Of a stretch of DNA of 27,611 bases, positions 7,383 to 14,204 are shown in pieces; positions within the stretch are counted from its first letter, which is position 1, and the number at the start of each line of letters is the position of its first letter. The position numbers and the translations under genes were made by a program. The stretch lies in contig JAEZSE010000009.1 of assembly GCA_023421955.1 (NCBI GenBank), positions 1-27,611 on the forward strand, read 5' to 3'. The notes under the pieces were generated by a model. It was not told the DNA's origin and made no database searches. It saw nothing but the letters and a program-made list of their open reading frames with translations. The DNA comes from Bacillota bacterium (GTDB lineage Bacteria; Bacillota; Clostridia; Christensenellales; UMGS416).

Positions 7383-8567
7383 CTATTGAGCACCGATGGG
7401 CCTTGTGATGTTGCCAGCGGCGCGGATCTTACACTGCACATCAAGTTCCACCACCACCGCAGGAAAAATACGGTCCCAGTTTGCAGAAATCTCCTGCCAC
7501 TGATCCTTATATTCTTTGTGCAGGAGGTCTCCAAAACCAAAGATATCGGCGTTCATCTGGCTGGCCCACCCGATGGCATTGGTGATTTCCGCTTCAATGG
7601 CGGCAGCCTGCAACCCCTCAAGCACCGCAATGTAATAAACGCTGGCAAGGTTTATTGAGCCTGTCTGCGCCACCATGGACCCCTCCGCCCTCACCTTGAT
7701 GCGCGCTACCACCCGGTCGCCCACCAGCTCCACATCGGTTTGGCATGTCGCTCCTTTGATTTCAATGCTGGCGATGCCGTCCTGATACGCCACATCCATC
7801 ACACCGGATTGCACTTTGTTCTTTGCCCACAACAGCCCTCTGGTCTCAGCGCTGTTCAAAATGCCGATCATTTTATCCTTCTTGAACACCGCCATGCCAT
7901 GCACTTTCAGAGATTTCTTCCCACTCTCCTCATCCATGGAGACAACCGGCGCGACCGCGGCGGTGGTGGGGCTTAACAGCATTGACGCAAACTGCTGCAG
8001 TGTCACCCGCATAGCGTGTGAGGTGAAGCCCTGTGAATCGGTAAGCTTGGCGAGATTGACGCCGGGGATCTTATCCAGCTCCGGCATCACATCCAGCACA
8101 TCGGCTGCCGTGGTGGTGGAGATGATGATATCGGTGGTCGGCCGGGTCTCCTGGCCCCTCAGAAAAAAGTCCAGATACTTCTCCACACCGTCCTCGGCAG
8201 CAGCCATCCCAAAGACAATGGCCTCATTGTGCGCCACATACAACTTGTTGCTGGTTTGCTGGGTGGCCTCCCGTATCGCGTCAAACACGGTCCAGCCGTG
8301 GCTCTTCAGGTTCCAATACGCCTTTGCTTCCCCGCCGGACCCGCCGCCGGATGGATCCTTCTTCATCTGGCTGGGCTTGGCGATCTGGGCAGTCAGATAG
8401 ACCATGCCGGGATCATTCTCATTCTTGTCGATGCCGATCCCCAGCACCAGGGCCAACTCCTTCAGTTCCCTGGCTCCCCAGCAACCGGGCATCAGCGCCG
8501 TCAGGGCCGCCAAGCCCAGACAAACCAACAGCTTCCACCACCGCCCGCCGCGTTCCTTCGCGCTCAT
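7383..8567 (-). CDS. gerAC: Ger(x)C family spore germination lipoprotein
   Basis: This 394-residue GerAC-type C subunit is a lipoprotein that, with the A and B subunits, forms the germinant receptor of the inner spore membrane. The N terminus has a basic region, a hydrophobic core and a lipobox ending LMPGC (Cys29). Immediately after come the family hallmarks CWGARELKELALVLGIGID, then a long alpha/beta region with 'ETRPTTDIIIS', and a C-terminal domain with 'VKVRAEGSM' type strands. The ATG overlaps the gerAA stop by four bases (ATGA), with AGGAGG about ten bases upstream, so the two are translationally coupled. A Gly/Ser-rich loop near residues 71-78 looks like an insertion. Confidence 0.93.
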   Translation of the reverse strand: MSAKERGGRWWKLLVCLGLAALTALMPGCWGARELKELALVLGIGIDKNENDPGMVYLTAQIAKPSQMKKDPSGGGSGGEAKAYWNLKSHGWTVFDAIREATQQTSNKLYVAHNEAIVFGMAAAEDGVEKYLDFFLRGQETRPTTDIIISTTTAADVLDVMPELDKIPGVNLAKLTDSQGFTSHAMRVTLQQFASMLLSPTTAAVAPVVSMDEESGKKSLKVHGMAVFKKDKMIGILNSAETRGLLWAKNKVQSGVMDVAYQDGIASIEIKGATCQTDVELVGDRVVARIKVRAEGSMVAQTGSINLASVYYIAVLEGLQAAAIEAEITNAIGWASQMNADIFGFGDLLHKEYKDQWQEISANWDRIFPAVVVELDVQCKIRAAGNITRPIGAQ

Positions 8568-10153
8568 TGGTCCACCCCCTCCTTCTCCTGCCGGCGCTCA
8601 TTCGCCCGCCGCCGCCTGTTTTCGGGGCTGAGCCCCGTAGGCCGCAGCATCATGGACAGCAATGGCATCCGCACAAACGTGTCCTTCAAACCCTCCCGCT
8701 CCAGCGGCGCGATGGGCGACAGAAACGGCATACCAAATGATTCCATGGAGGCCAAATGAAGGATCGTGAGGATCAGCCCCATCACAACACCAAACCCGCC
8801 CAAAAAGCCCGCCAGCACCACCAGGAAGTAACGCAGCACCGCTGTGGCGTCGGCCTGCGCGGGCACCACAAAGCTGGAAATGGCTGTGATGGCAACCACA
8901 ATGACCATGAATGGCCCGATCAGCCCCGCTGAAACAGCCGATTCCCCCAGCACCAACGCGCCCACGATGCTGATGGCGGAGCCCACGGCCTTGGGCAGGC
9001 GCACGCCGGCCTCCCTCAGGATATCAAACAGCACCATCATCAGCAGCGCTTCGAGCAGCGCCGGGAAGGGGACCCCCTCATGCCCGGCGGCCATTGTGAA
9101 CAGCAGCTGCGTGGGGATCAATTCCTGGTGAAAGGTGCTCAGCGCCACATAGACCGCCGGAGCCAGGATTGTGATGATATAGGAAATGAACCGGATGATC
9201 CGTAGGCCGCTGGCATAATAGCTTCGAATGTAGTAATCCTCGGTGGTCTGAAAGTTCTCAATGAACAACATTGGCACCGTCAGTACAAAGGGGCTGCCGT
9301 CCACAAGGATCGCGGCACGGCCCTCCAGCAGCTTACCGGCCACCGCATCGGGCCGCTCGCTGCTGCCCACGGTTGCAAAGATAGAATAGGGGGAGTCCTC
9401 AATGAACGCCTCCACATAGCCCGAGTCCAGCACAGAATCGGTGACAATGCGCTTCAAGCGCCGCTTGATCTCCTCCACCAGGCCGGGCTTTACCACGCCG
9501 CGGATATAGGCGATGCTGATGTTGGTGCCCGTTTGCCGCCCCAGCTTCAGTTGCTCAAACCGAAGGTTGGGGTTGCGGATACGGCGGCGCAGCATCGACG
9601 CGTTGGTGCGCAGCGATTCGTTGAAGCCCTCTCTGGGGCCGCGCACCACGTTTTCAGTGTTTGGCTCATCCACGGCGCGGTGCTGGCTTTTGCGCAAACC
9701 GATGGAAAGCGCCTCCACCTCACCGTCCACAAGCAGCACGGTGCCGCCAGCCAACACGCTTTCCACAACCTCATCCTGCGAGCACAATCTGCCGACGCTG
9801 GCCACCGCCAGCAACGACTGGCTGAGCCTGTCAATATCCGGGCCGCACAACCCTCCGGGCCGTTCGCCGGCATCAAACAGCAGCGGCTGCAGCACCGCCA
9901 GATTGAGCTGCTCCTTGTCCACAAGGCCCTCGATGAACACCAGCGCCGCCTTGGTCCTGCGGTCCCGCCCGATGGCAAACTCCCGCATGGCCACATCGGG
10001 GCTGTCTCCCAGCACCGATTTCAGCTGCTCCAGATTTTGGTCAAGCTTTGTGGGAAGCGTCTCGGCACCGTCCTGACGGCCGGCGTCGCGCGGGTCGCCA
10101 GCGCTCGCACGGGCTTTCATATGGTGGACGATCCGCCTCAGGCATTCAAACAT
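8564..10153 (-). CDS. gerAA: GerA family spore germination protein
   Basis: This 529-residue A subunit of a GerA-type germinant receptor (PF03323) is the first gene of the leftward ger operon. The N-terminal half is hydrophilic and contains the family segments 'KAALVFIEGLVDKE' and 'VRGPREGFNESLRTN'. Next come the conserved 'TNISIAYIRGVVKPGLVEEIKRR' region (written here across its domain), the 'AGKLLEGRAAILVDGSPFVLTVP' strand pair, and about five C-terminal membrane segments including 'EGVPFPALLEALLM'. GGGGGAG lies three bases before the ATG. A-subunit oligomers are reported to form an ion channel in the spore membrane. The operon is presumably transcribed in the forespore (sigma G), but I could not identify a convincing sigma-G promoter in the 170-bp gap shared with dinB. 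Confidence 0.95.
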   Translation of the reverse strand: MFECLRRIVHHMKARASAGDPRDAGRQDGAETLPTKLDQNLEQLKSVLGDSPDVAMREFAIGRDRRTKAALVFIEGLVDKEQLNLAVLQPLLFDAGERPGGLCGPDIDRLSQSLLAVASVGRLCSQDEVVESVLAGGTVLLVDGEVEALSIGLRKSQHRAVDEPNTENVVRGPREGFNESLRTNASMLRRRIRNPNLRFEQLKLGRQTGTNISIAYIRGVVKPGLVEEIKRRLKRIVTDSVLDSGYVEAFIEDSPYSIFATVGSSERPDAVAGKLLEGRAAILVDGSPFVLTVPMLFIENFQTTEDYYIRSYYASGLRIIRFISYIITILAPAVYVALSTFHQELIPTQLLFTMAAGHEGVPFPALLEALLMMVLFDILREAGVRLPKAVGSAISIVGALVLGESAVSAGLIGPFMVIVVAITAISSFVVPAQADATAVLRYFLVVLAGFLGGFGVVMGLILTILHLASMESFGMPFLSPIAPLEREGLKDTFVRMPLLSMMLRPTGLSPENRRRRANERRQEKEGVDQ

Positions 10154-10250
10154 GGGCTCCCCCGGGTATTGTTCATTATTTTGGTAGTTTTTTCAAAAGG
10201 TAGGATAATACACTGGAAGTAAATGGCACATTCTTAGCAAAGATTTCCTG

Positions 10251-10279
10251 TTGTATTTTCCTTTAAGGCGTAATATTAT
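10251..10279 (+). promoter_or_regulatory. Promoter of the dinB SOS operon
   Basis: TTGTAT (10251-10256) and TATTAT (10274-10279) are separated by 17 bp, a good housekeeping promoter. The LexA box begins 12 bp after the -10, overlapping the likely transcription start. Confidence 0.7.
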
Positions 10280-10290
10280 ATGTAGTAGAC

Positions 10291-10302
10291 GAACACTTGT
10301 TC
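10291..10302 (+). promoter_or_regulatory. LexA (SOS) box
   Basis: GAACACTTGTTC matches the GAAC-N4-GTTC core of the Firmicute LexA/DinR operator exactly, with a preceding C as in the longer CGAAC consensus. Its position just downstream of the -10 and 23 bp before the dinB start suits direct repression that is relieved after DNA damage. Confidence 0.85.
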
Positions 10303-10324
10303 TTTTCATAAGGTGGGTGAGCGC

Positions 10325-11560
10325 ATGGCGCGGACAATCCTGCATTCGGACCTGAATTCGTTTTACGCTTCGGTGGAATGCCTGTACAACCCGGAGATCA
10401 GAGACAAGCCCGTGGCGGTGGCCGGAGATCCGGAGGCCCGCCATGGCATTGTGCTGACCAAAAACCAGATTGCCAAGCAATATGGCATCATCACCGGCGA
10501 AGCCATCTGGCAGGCCAAGCAGAAGTGCCCCAGCCTGGTGGTCGTGAAGCCCGACTATCCCAAATACCTCAAATTCGCCCGGATGGCGCGGGAGATTTAT
10601 GCCGACTACACCGAGCAGATCGAGCCCTTCGGCCTGGACGAGGCCTGGCTGGATGTGACCGGCAGCCGCAAGGGCGACGGGCCGGCCATCGCTGACGAGA
10701 TCCGTGGCCGGCTGGCTGCGGAGCTGGGCATCACCGCCTCCGTGGGCGTGGCGGACAACAAGATTTTCGCCAAGCTGGGCAGCGACATGAAAAAGCCCAA
10801 CGCCACCACGGTGATCACCAAAGCAAATTACCGCGACAGGGTGTGGCCGCTGCCGGCTGGAGACCTTTTGTATGTGGGGCGGGCCACGCAGCACAAGCTT
10901 TATGACCGGGGCATTTTCACCATCGGCGACATCGCCACCTGCGAGCGGGAGCAGCTGCGCGCCCAGCTGGGCAAATGGGGCGAGACGCTCTGGACGTTTG
11001 CCAACGGCCTGGACGGCTCGCCGGTGGCCTGCATGGGCGACGAGGCGCTGATCAAGTCCATCGGCAACTCCACCACCACGCCCCGCGACCTGGTGTGCGA
11101 AAAGGATGTGCACATGACGGTGTGCGTGCTGGCCGAAAGCGTGGCCGCCCGCCTGCGGGAGCATGGGTTCAAATGCCGCACGGTGCAGATCCACATCCGC
11201 GACAACAAGTTGGTTTCCTTTGAACGGCAGGCCAAGGTCAAGCGGCCCACCCAGCTGGCCTCCGACATCATCCCTCTTGCCATGGAGCTCTTTCGCGACA
11301 ACTACCGCTGGGAACGGCCCATCCGCAGCGTCGGCGTGCGCGGGAGCGACCTCACCGATGCCTCCGGCAACAGGCAGCTTTCCTTTCTGGATGATGACGT
11401 GCGGGAGGACCGCCGCATCCGCCTGGAGAGCGCGGTGGACAAGCTGCGGGAGCGCTTCGGGCACTTTTCGATCCAGCGGGCCGTGATGATGGACGACCGG
11501 CAGCTCACCGGCCTCAACCCCAAGGACGACCATGTGATCCACCCCGTATCCTATTTCTGA
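10325..11560 (+). CDS. dinB: DinB/UmuC-like Y-family DNA polymerase (Pol IV type)
   Basis: This 411-residue Y-family translesion polymerase copies past damaged bases during the SOS response. The N terminus has the catalytic Asp9 in HSDLNSFYASVE, with Tyr14 at the steric-gate position. The second acidic pair is Asp105-Glu106 in FGLDEAWLDVTGS. The Ser usually found two residues before this Asp is Gly here. Helix-hairpin-helix and little-finger domains follow. 'RQLSFLDDD' around residue 350 resembles the beta-clamp binding motif QLxLF. The ATG at 10325 is preferred over the upstream GTG at 10313 because AAGGTGG lies eight bases before it. A LexA box lies in the promoter. Two more genes follow closely in the same direction. 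Confidence 0.93.
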   Translation: MARTILHSDLNSFYASVECLYNPEIRDKPVAVAGDPEARHGIVLTKNQIAKQYGIITGEAIWQAKQKCPSLVVVKPDYPKYLKFARMAREIYADYTEQIEPFGLDEAWLDVTGSRKGDGPAIADEIRGRLAAELGITASVGVADNKIFAKLGSDMKKPNATTVITKANYRDRVWPLPAGDLLYVGRATQHKLYDRGIFTIGDIATCEREQLRAQLGKWGETLWTFANGLDGSPVACMGDEALIKSIGNSTTTPRDLVCEKDVHMTVCVLAESVAARLREHGFKCRTVQIHIRDNKLVSFERQAKVKRPTQLASDIIPLAMELFRDNYRWERPIRSVGVRGSDLTDASGNRQLSFLDDDVREDRRIRLESAVDKLRERFGHFSIQRAVMMDDRQLTGLNPKDDHVIHPVSYF

Positions 11561-11579
11561 AACCGGAGGCGGCAGCGAT

Positions 11580-11822
11580 ATGGCGCGCAAAGTGTTTGTG
11601 AAGGTGAACCTGGACGTGGAGCCCGACGGCAAAATGACCCCCCGCTCCGTGACCTGGGAGGATGGCCGGGTGTTTGAGGTGGACCGGGTGACTGACACCC
11701 GTCGGGCCGCCTCAATGAAGGCCGGCGGCGCCGGCATGCGCTTCACCTGCATGATCCGCAGCAAGCAGGTGTATCTGTTTTATGAGGAACCCCGTTGGTT
11801 TATGGAGGGAAAAGATGCATAA
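11580..11822 (+). CDS. Conserved small protein of unknown function in the dinB operon
   Basis: This 80-residue protein begins with basic MARKVFVKV, followed by a WEDGRVFEVDRVTDTRRAAS core, a GGAGMRFTCMI strand and a C-terminal 'YLFYEEPRWFMEG'. It looks like a compact beta-rich fold with no signal or membrane segment. I do not recognise a named domain. It lies 19 bp after dinB, with GGAGG about ten bases upstream of its ATG, and 33 bp before the SRAP gene, so it is very probably co-transcribed from the LexA-controlled promoter. My recollection is that similar short proteins accompany DinB in other Clostridia, but this was not checked. A role in DNA damage tolerance is inferred only from position. 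Confidence 0.8.
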   Translation: MARKVFVKVNLDVEPDGKMTPRSVTWEDGRVFEVDRVTDTRRAASMKAGGAGMRFTCMIRSKQVYLFYEEPRWFMEGKDA

Positions 11823-11855
11823 TGGATTGGAATTCCCAGGAAAGGACTGACTGCC

Positions 11856-12470
11856 ATGTGCGGCCGCTACACCGTGTTCACCGAGGAAGAGGTGATCGAG
11901 ATGCGCGAGATCATCAACGAGGTGAACCAGCGCTATCTGAACACACCGGAGCACGCCAATATGAAAACCGGCGAGATCTTCCCCACCAGCGTGGTGCCGG
12001 TGCTGGCCGGTAGCCCGCAGGGCGCCGAGCCCCGCCTGATGGCCTGGGGCTTCCCCAAGTGGCAGGGCAGCGGCGTGATCATCAACGCCCGGGCTGAGAC
12101 GGCGCTGGAAAAGCCGCTGTTTCGCGGCTCGTTGTTGGACCGGCGCTGCGTGGTGCCCTCCACCGGGTTTTATGAGTGGAAGCATGTGGACGGCAAAAAG
12201 AAAAAGGACAAATATCTGCTCACATTGCCGGGCCAGCGCATGCTTTACATGGCCGGGGTTTACAACACATTCCGTGACTCGCTGGGCAAGCCCTTTACCG
12301 GCTTTGTGATCCTGACGGGCGCCGCCAACGAATCGGTGGCGCCGCTGCATGATCGCATGCCGCTGATTGTGGAGGCCGATGAGATCGGCCAATGGCTTGC
12401 GGGCGGCCCGGCCATCGAGCGCATCCTGCACAAGCCCGGCCCGGAGTTGATTCTGGACATGGTGGGTTGA
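11856..12470 (+). CDS. SOS response-associated peptidase (SRAP, HMCES/YedK family)
   Basis: This 204-residue SRAP-domain protein (PF02586) covalently captures abasic sites in single-stranded DNA through its N-terminal cysteine, shielding them from error-prone processing. The conserved active residues are visible: Cys2 exposed after removal of Met1, Asn77 in INARAET, Glu107 in PSTGFYEWK and His165 in HDRMP. The length fits the family. The ATG at 11856 must be the start because Cys2 has to follow it; AGGAAAGGA lies upstream. It is the last gene of the LexA-controlled dinB cassette, matching the known SOS association of this family. Confidence 0.95.
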   Translation: MCGRYTVFTEEEVIEMREIINEVNQRYLNTPEHANMKTGEIFPTSVVPVLAGSPQGAEPRLMAWGFPKWQGSGVIINARAETALEKPLFRGSLLDRRCVVPSTGFYEWKHVDGKKKKDKYLLTLPGQRMLYMAGVYNTFRDSLGKPFTGFVILTGAANESVAPLHDRMPLIVEADEIGQWLAGGPAIERILHKPGPELILDMVG

Positions 12471-12527
12471 AAGCCAACCTCTTCGTCTATACAAAGGCTG
12501 CTGTCAAAGGTACAAAAAATGTCAAAC

Positions 12528-12550
12528 GCGGAGCCTTCTTCAGACTCCGC
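12528..12550. terminator. Hairpin between the convergent SRAP and acetyltransferase genes
   Basis: GCGGAG (12528-12533) and CTCCGC (12545-12550) pair, and the stem extends inward by two more pairs across one C-A mismatch, leaving a 5-base loop. The T-runs are weak on both sides: TCTGTT rightward, and GTTTGACATTTTTT leftward after a gap. Its place between convergent genes suggests a shared terminator. Confidence 0.5.
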
Positions 12551-12592
12551 TCTGTTAAACTATGTTAAGATAAAATTAAATATTCTATCACA

Positions 12593-13138
12593 TTAAGAAT
12601 TGTATTCATAATCAAGTATTGAGAATATAAATGAATCTCTCCATTTTCCTTTTTGATATTTATGTTCTCTCAAGCAACCTTCTTTTACCATTCCAACTCT
12701 CTCTAGTACTTTTGCAGAGCCAATATTCTCAGGATGACACGTAGCAAAAATTCTATGTAATTTTAAGATACTAAAACCAAACTGAATCAAAGCATTCGCG
12801 GATTCCAAAGCATATCCATTTCTCCAGAATTGGCTATCAAAACAATATCCAATAGAACCTTCCTTGTTGCTTGAACTTGTGATATGAATACCGCATCCTC
12901 CAATAAGCACATTATCCTTTTTCAGTATTACAGCAAACTCATAATCACTTCTCGGATTTTGCAGTTTATATTCAAGAGCCTTATGTAAGAATAGGCATGT
13001 TTCCTCCTCTGTGTTTGGACCAAATGGTAAATACTTTGTAACTTCAGGCTTTGAAGCATATCGATGGACAGACTCAAAATCTTCAGCCCTAAATTCTCTT
13101 AATATAAGCCTTTCAGTTTCAATATGATTTGATAACAT
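12593..13138 (-). CDS. GNAT family N-acetyltransferase (RimJ/RimL-like)
   Basis: This 181-residue acetyltransferase of the RimJ/RimL branch (Acetyltransf_3) transfers acetyl from acetyl-CoA to an amino group. The N-terminal 'IETERLILREFRAEDFESV' is the usual opening of the group. 'SIGYCFDSQFWRNGYALESANALI' (split around residues 95-118) includes the acetyl-CoA pyrophosphate loop W-R-N-G-Y-A. 'HPENIGSAKVLERVGMVKEG' is the typical C-terminal motif. GGGGGAG lies six bases before the ATG. The gene and its flanks are markedly AT-rich with AT-ending codons, unlike both neighbours, which suggests recent acquisition. The substrate may be a ribosomal protein or a small molecule; this cannot be told from sequence. 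Confidence 0.9.
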   Translation of the reverse strand: MLSNHIETERLILREFRAEDFESVHRYASKPEVTKYLPFGPNTEEETCLFLHKALEYKLQNPRSDYEFAVILKKDNVLIGGCGIHITSSSNKEGSIGYCFDSQFWRNGYALESANALIQFGFSILKLHRIFATCHPENIGSAKVLERVGMVKEGCLREHKYQKGKWRDSFIFSILDYEYNS

Positions 13139-13346
13139 ATACTACTCCCCCATATTATTGATTTAGTATAAATCATATTGGACATGGCTACCATACAATG
13201 ATGGCTATATTGGTTCATGCAAGCCGAACAAAGTTGTTGTCCATCTTGCAGTGTGATGTATACCCACTTTCACAGTTTTTTAAGGAGAATAAGTTAGAGG
13301 GCGTAATATGAAATGGGATGGATAAAACCACTCTAGACAAAACAAC

Positions 13347-13853
13347 TCATAAAAACAAACAAAGAATGCCCGACATCACAACGGCGGCCAGCATGCTGAT
13401 CAGCGCCGCCGGGATCGTGTGGCGGGCATTTTTGATGCCCACAGAGCCAAAGTAGACCGCCACGGTGTAGAAAATTGTTTCTGTGCAGCCCATGATCGTG
13501 CTGGCCACGCGGGAAGCCGGCGCATCCGGCCCCAGCCTGCGATACAGGTCATCCAGGATGGACAGTGACGCCATGCCGGAGAAGGGCCGCACCACCACCA
13601 GCGGGGCCGCGTCCGCCGGGATGCCGATCCATTCCAGCGGCTTGGCCAGCAGCCCGCACAGCAGCGCAAGGGCGCCGGAGGCTTTCATCATTTCCACCGC
13701 CACCATGATCGCGGCCAGCGCCGGCAGCACCGAAAGCGAGGTCTGCACACCCTTGCCCGCACCGCGCACAAAGCTGTCATACACCGGCGTGCCGCGCAAA
13801 AGCCCCCAGCACACCACTGCCGCAATCAATATGGGCAGCACCCATTCGCTCAT
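13347..13853 (-). CDS. spmB: Spore maturation protein B
   Basis: This 168-residue membrane protein of the nucleoside-recognition/Gate domain family matches SpmB, which with SpmA affects core dehydration and heat resistance of spores. Recognisable segments are 'GTPVYDSFVRGAGKGVQTSLSVLP' (within residues 20-45), 'MMKASGAL', 'VRPFSGMASLSILDDL', the 'ASTIMGCTETIFYTVAVYFGSVGIK' block and a hydrophobic C terminus. The ATG at 13853 has AAAGGA seven bases upstream; the longer upstream frame lacks family similarity. In many spore formers spmA lies directly upstream, but here only a short overlapping ORF is found and no SpmA is visible. Confidence 0.88.
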   Translation of the reverse strand: MSEWVLPILIAAVVCWGLLRGTPVYDSFVRGAGKGVQTSLSVLPALAAIMVAVEMMKASGALALLCGLLAKPLEWIGIPADAAPLVVVRPFSGMASLSILDDLYRRLGPDAPASRVASTIMGCTETIFYTVAVYFGSVGIKNARHTIPAALISMLAAVVMSGILCLFL

Positions 13854-14014
13854 CGGGTCATCCTTTCTATTGTTTGCGTCACCCCGTAGCTGGTATAACC
13901 ATCTTGTTGGAGAAGTGCACACAGGATCATTACATATATATACGGCAGCCCATGGGCATCAATGCCATGACCGGAAACGAGAGAATGCAAAGCAGCCATC
14001 AGAAAGGCCTTCAT
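13850..14014 (-). CDS. Possible small ORF overlapping the spmB start
   Basis: This open frame of 54 codons runs from the ATG at 14014, with a longer 62-codon version from 14038. It has a mostly hydrophobic stretch (YIYVMILCALL) and ends in an ATGA overlap with the spmB start codon, the arrangement expected for translational coupling. GGAAAG lies about ten bases before the ATG at 14014. I recognise no family, and it does not resemble SpmA, which is much longer. It may be a real coupled leader gene or a chance frame. Confidence 0.3.
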   Translation of the reverse strand: MKAFLMAALHSLVSGHGIDAHGLPYIYVMILCALLQQDGYTSYGVTQTIERMTR

Positions 14015-14077
14015 CCTGTGTGAGCTTTCCAGCGTCATCGGTAGGAAGATGGCTTTCTCGTGATCGTTGTGCTTGCA

Positions 14078-14106
14078 TTGACTCTCATTTTCTGCCTATA
14101 TATAAT
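14078..14106 (+). promoter_or_regulatory. Promoter of the aminotransferase-oxidoreductase operon
   Basis: TTGACT (14078-14083), a 17-bp spacer and a perfect TATAAT (14101-14106) form a near-consensus sigma-A promoter, leaving a 5' leader of about 90 bases before the start at 14205. Confidence 0.85.
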
Positions 14107-14115
14107 CAAATGTAT

Positions 14116-14144
14116 TGTCTGCCTAAACAAATCTCAAGCAGACA
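14116..14144 (+). promoter_or_regulatory. Inverted repeat at the transcription start of the aminotransferase operon
   Basis: TGTCTGC (14116-14122) and GCAGACA (14138-14144) are perfect 7-bp inverted arms separated by 15 bp. They begin about 10 bp after the -10 element. This is a plausible repressor operator or a 5'-end RNA stem. No known riboswitch was recognised in the leader. Confidence 0.4.
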
Positions 14145-14204
14145 TACTGCCTTTGGCCGCGAAACAAGATGGATCGCATATTTCACGAAGGAGGAATTTA
14201 CAAG

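Noticed and set aside
10154..10250. Sigma-G promoter for the germination operon
   Set aside because: A GAATG-like -35 and a TATTAT-like sequence occur, but the CA-led -10 expected for sigma G is missing at the right spacing.
10193..11764. Very long (523-codon) minus-strand frame opposite dinB
   Set aside because: It is a GC-rich shadow of dinB. The plus-strand protein has clear polymerase motifs, and the minus frame is His/Gly/Pro-rich with no family features.
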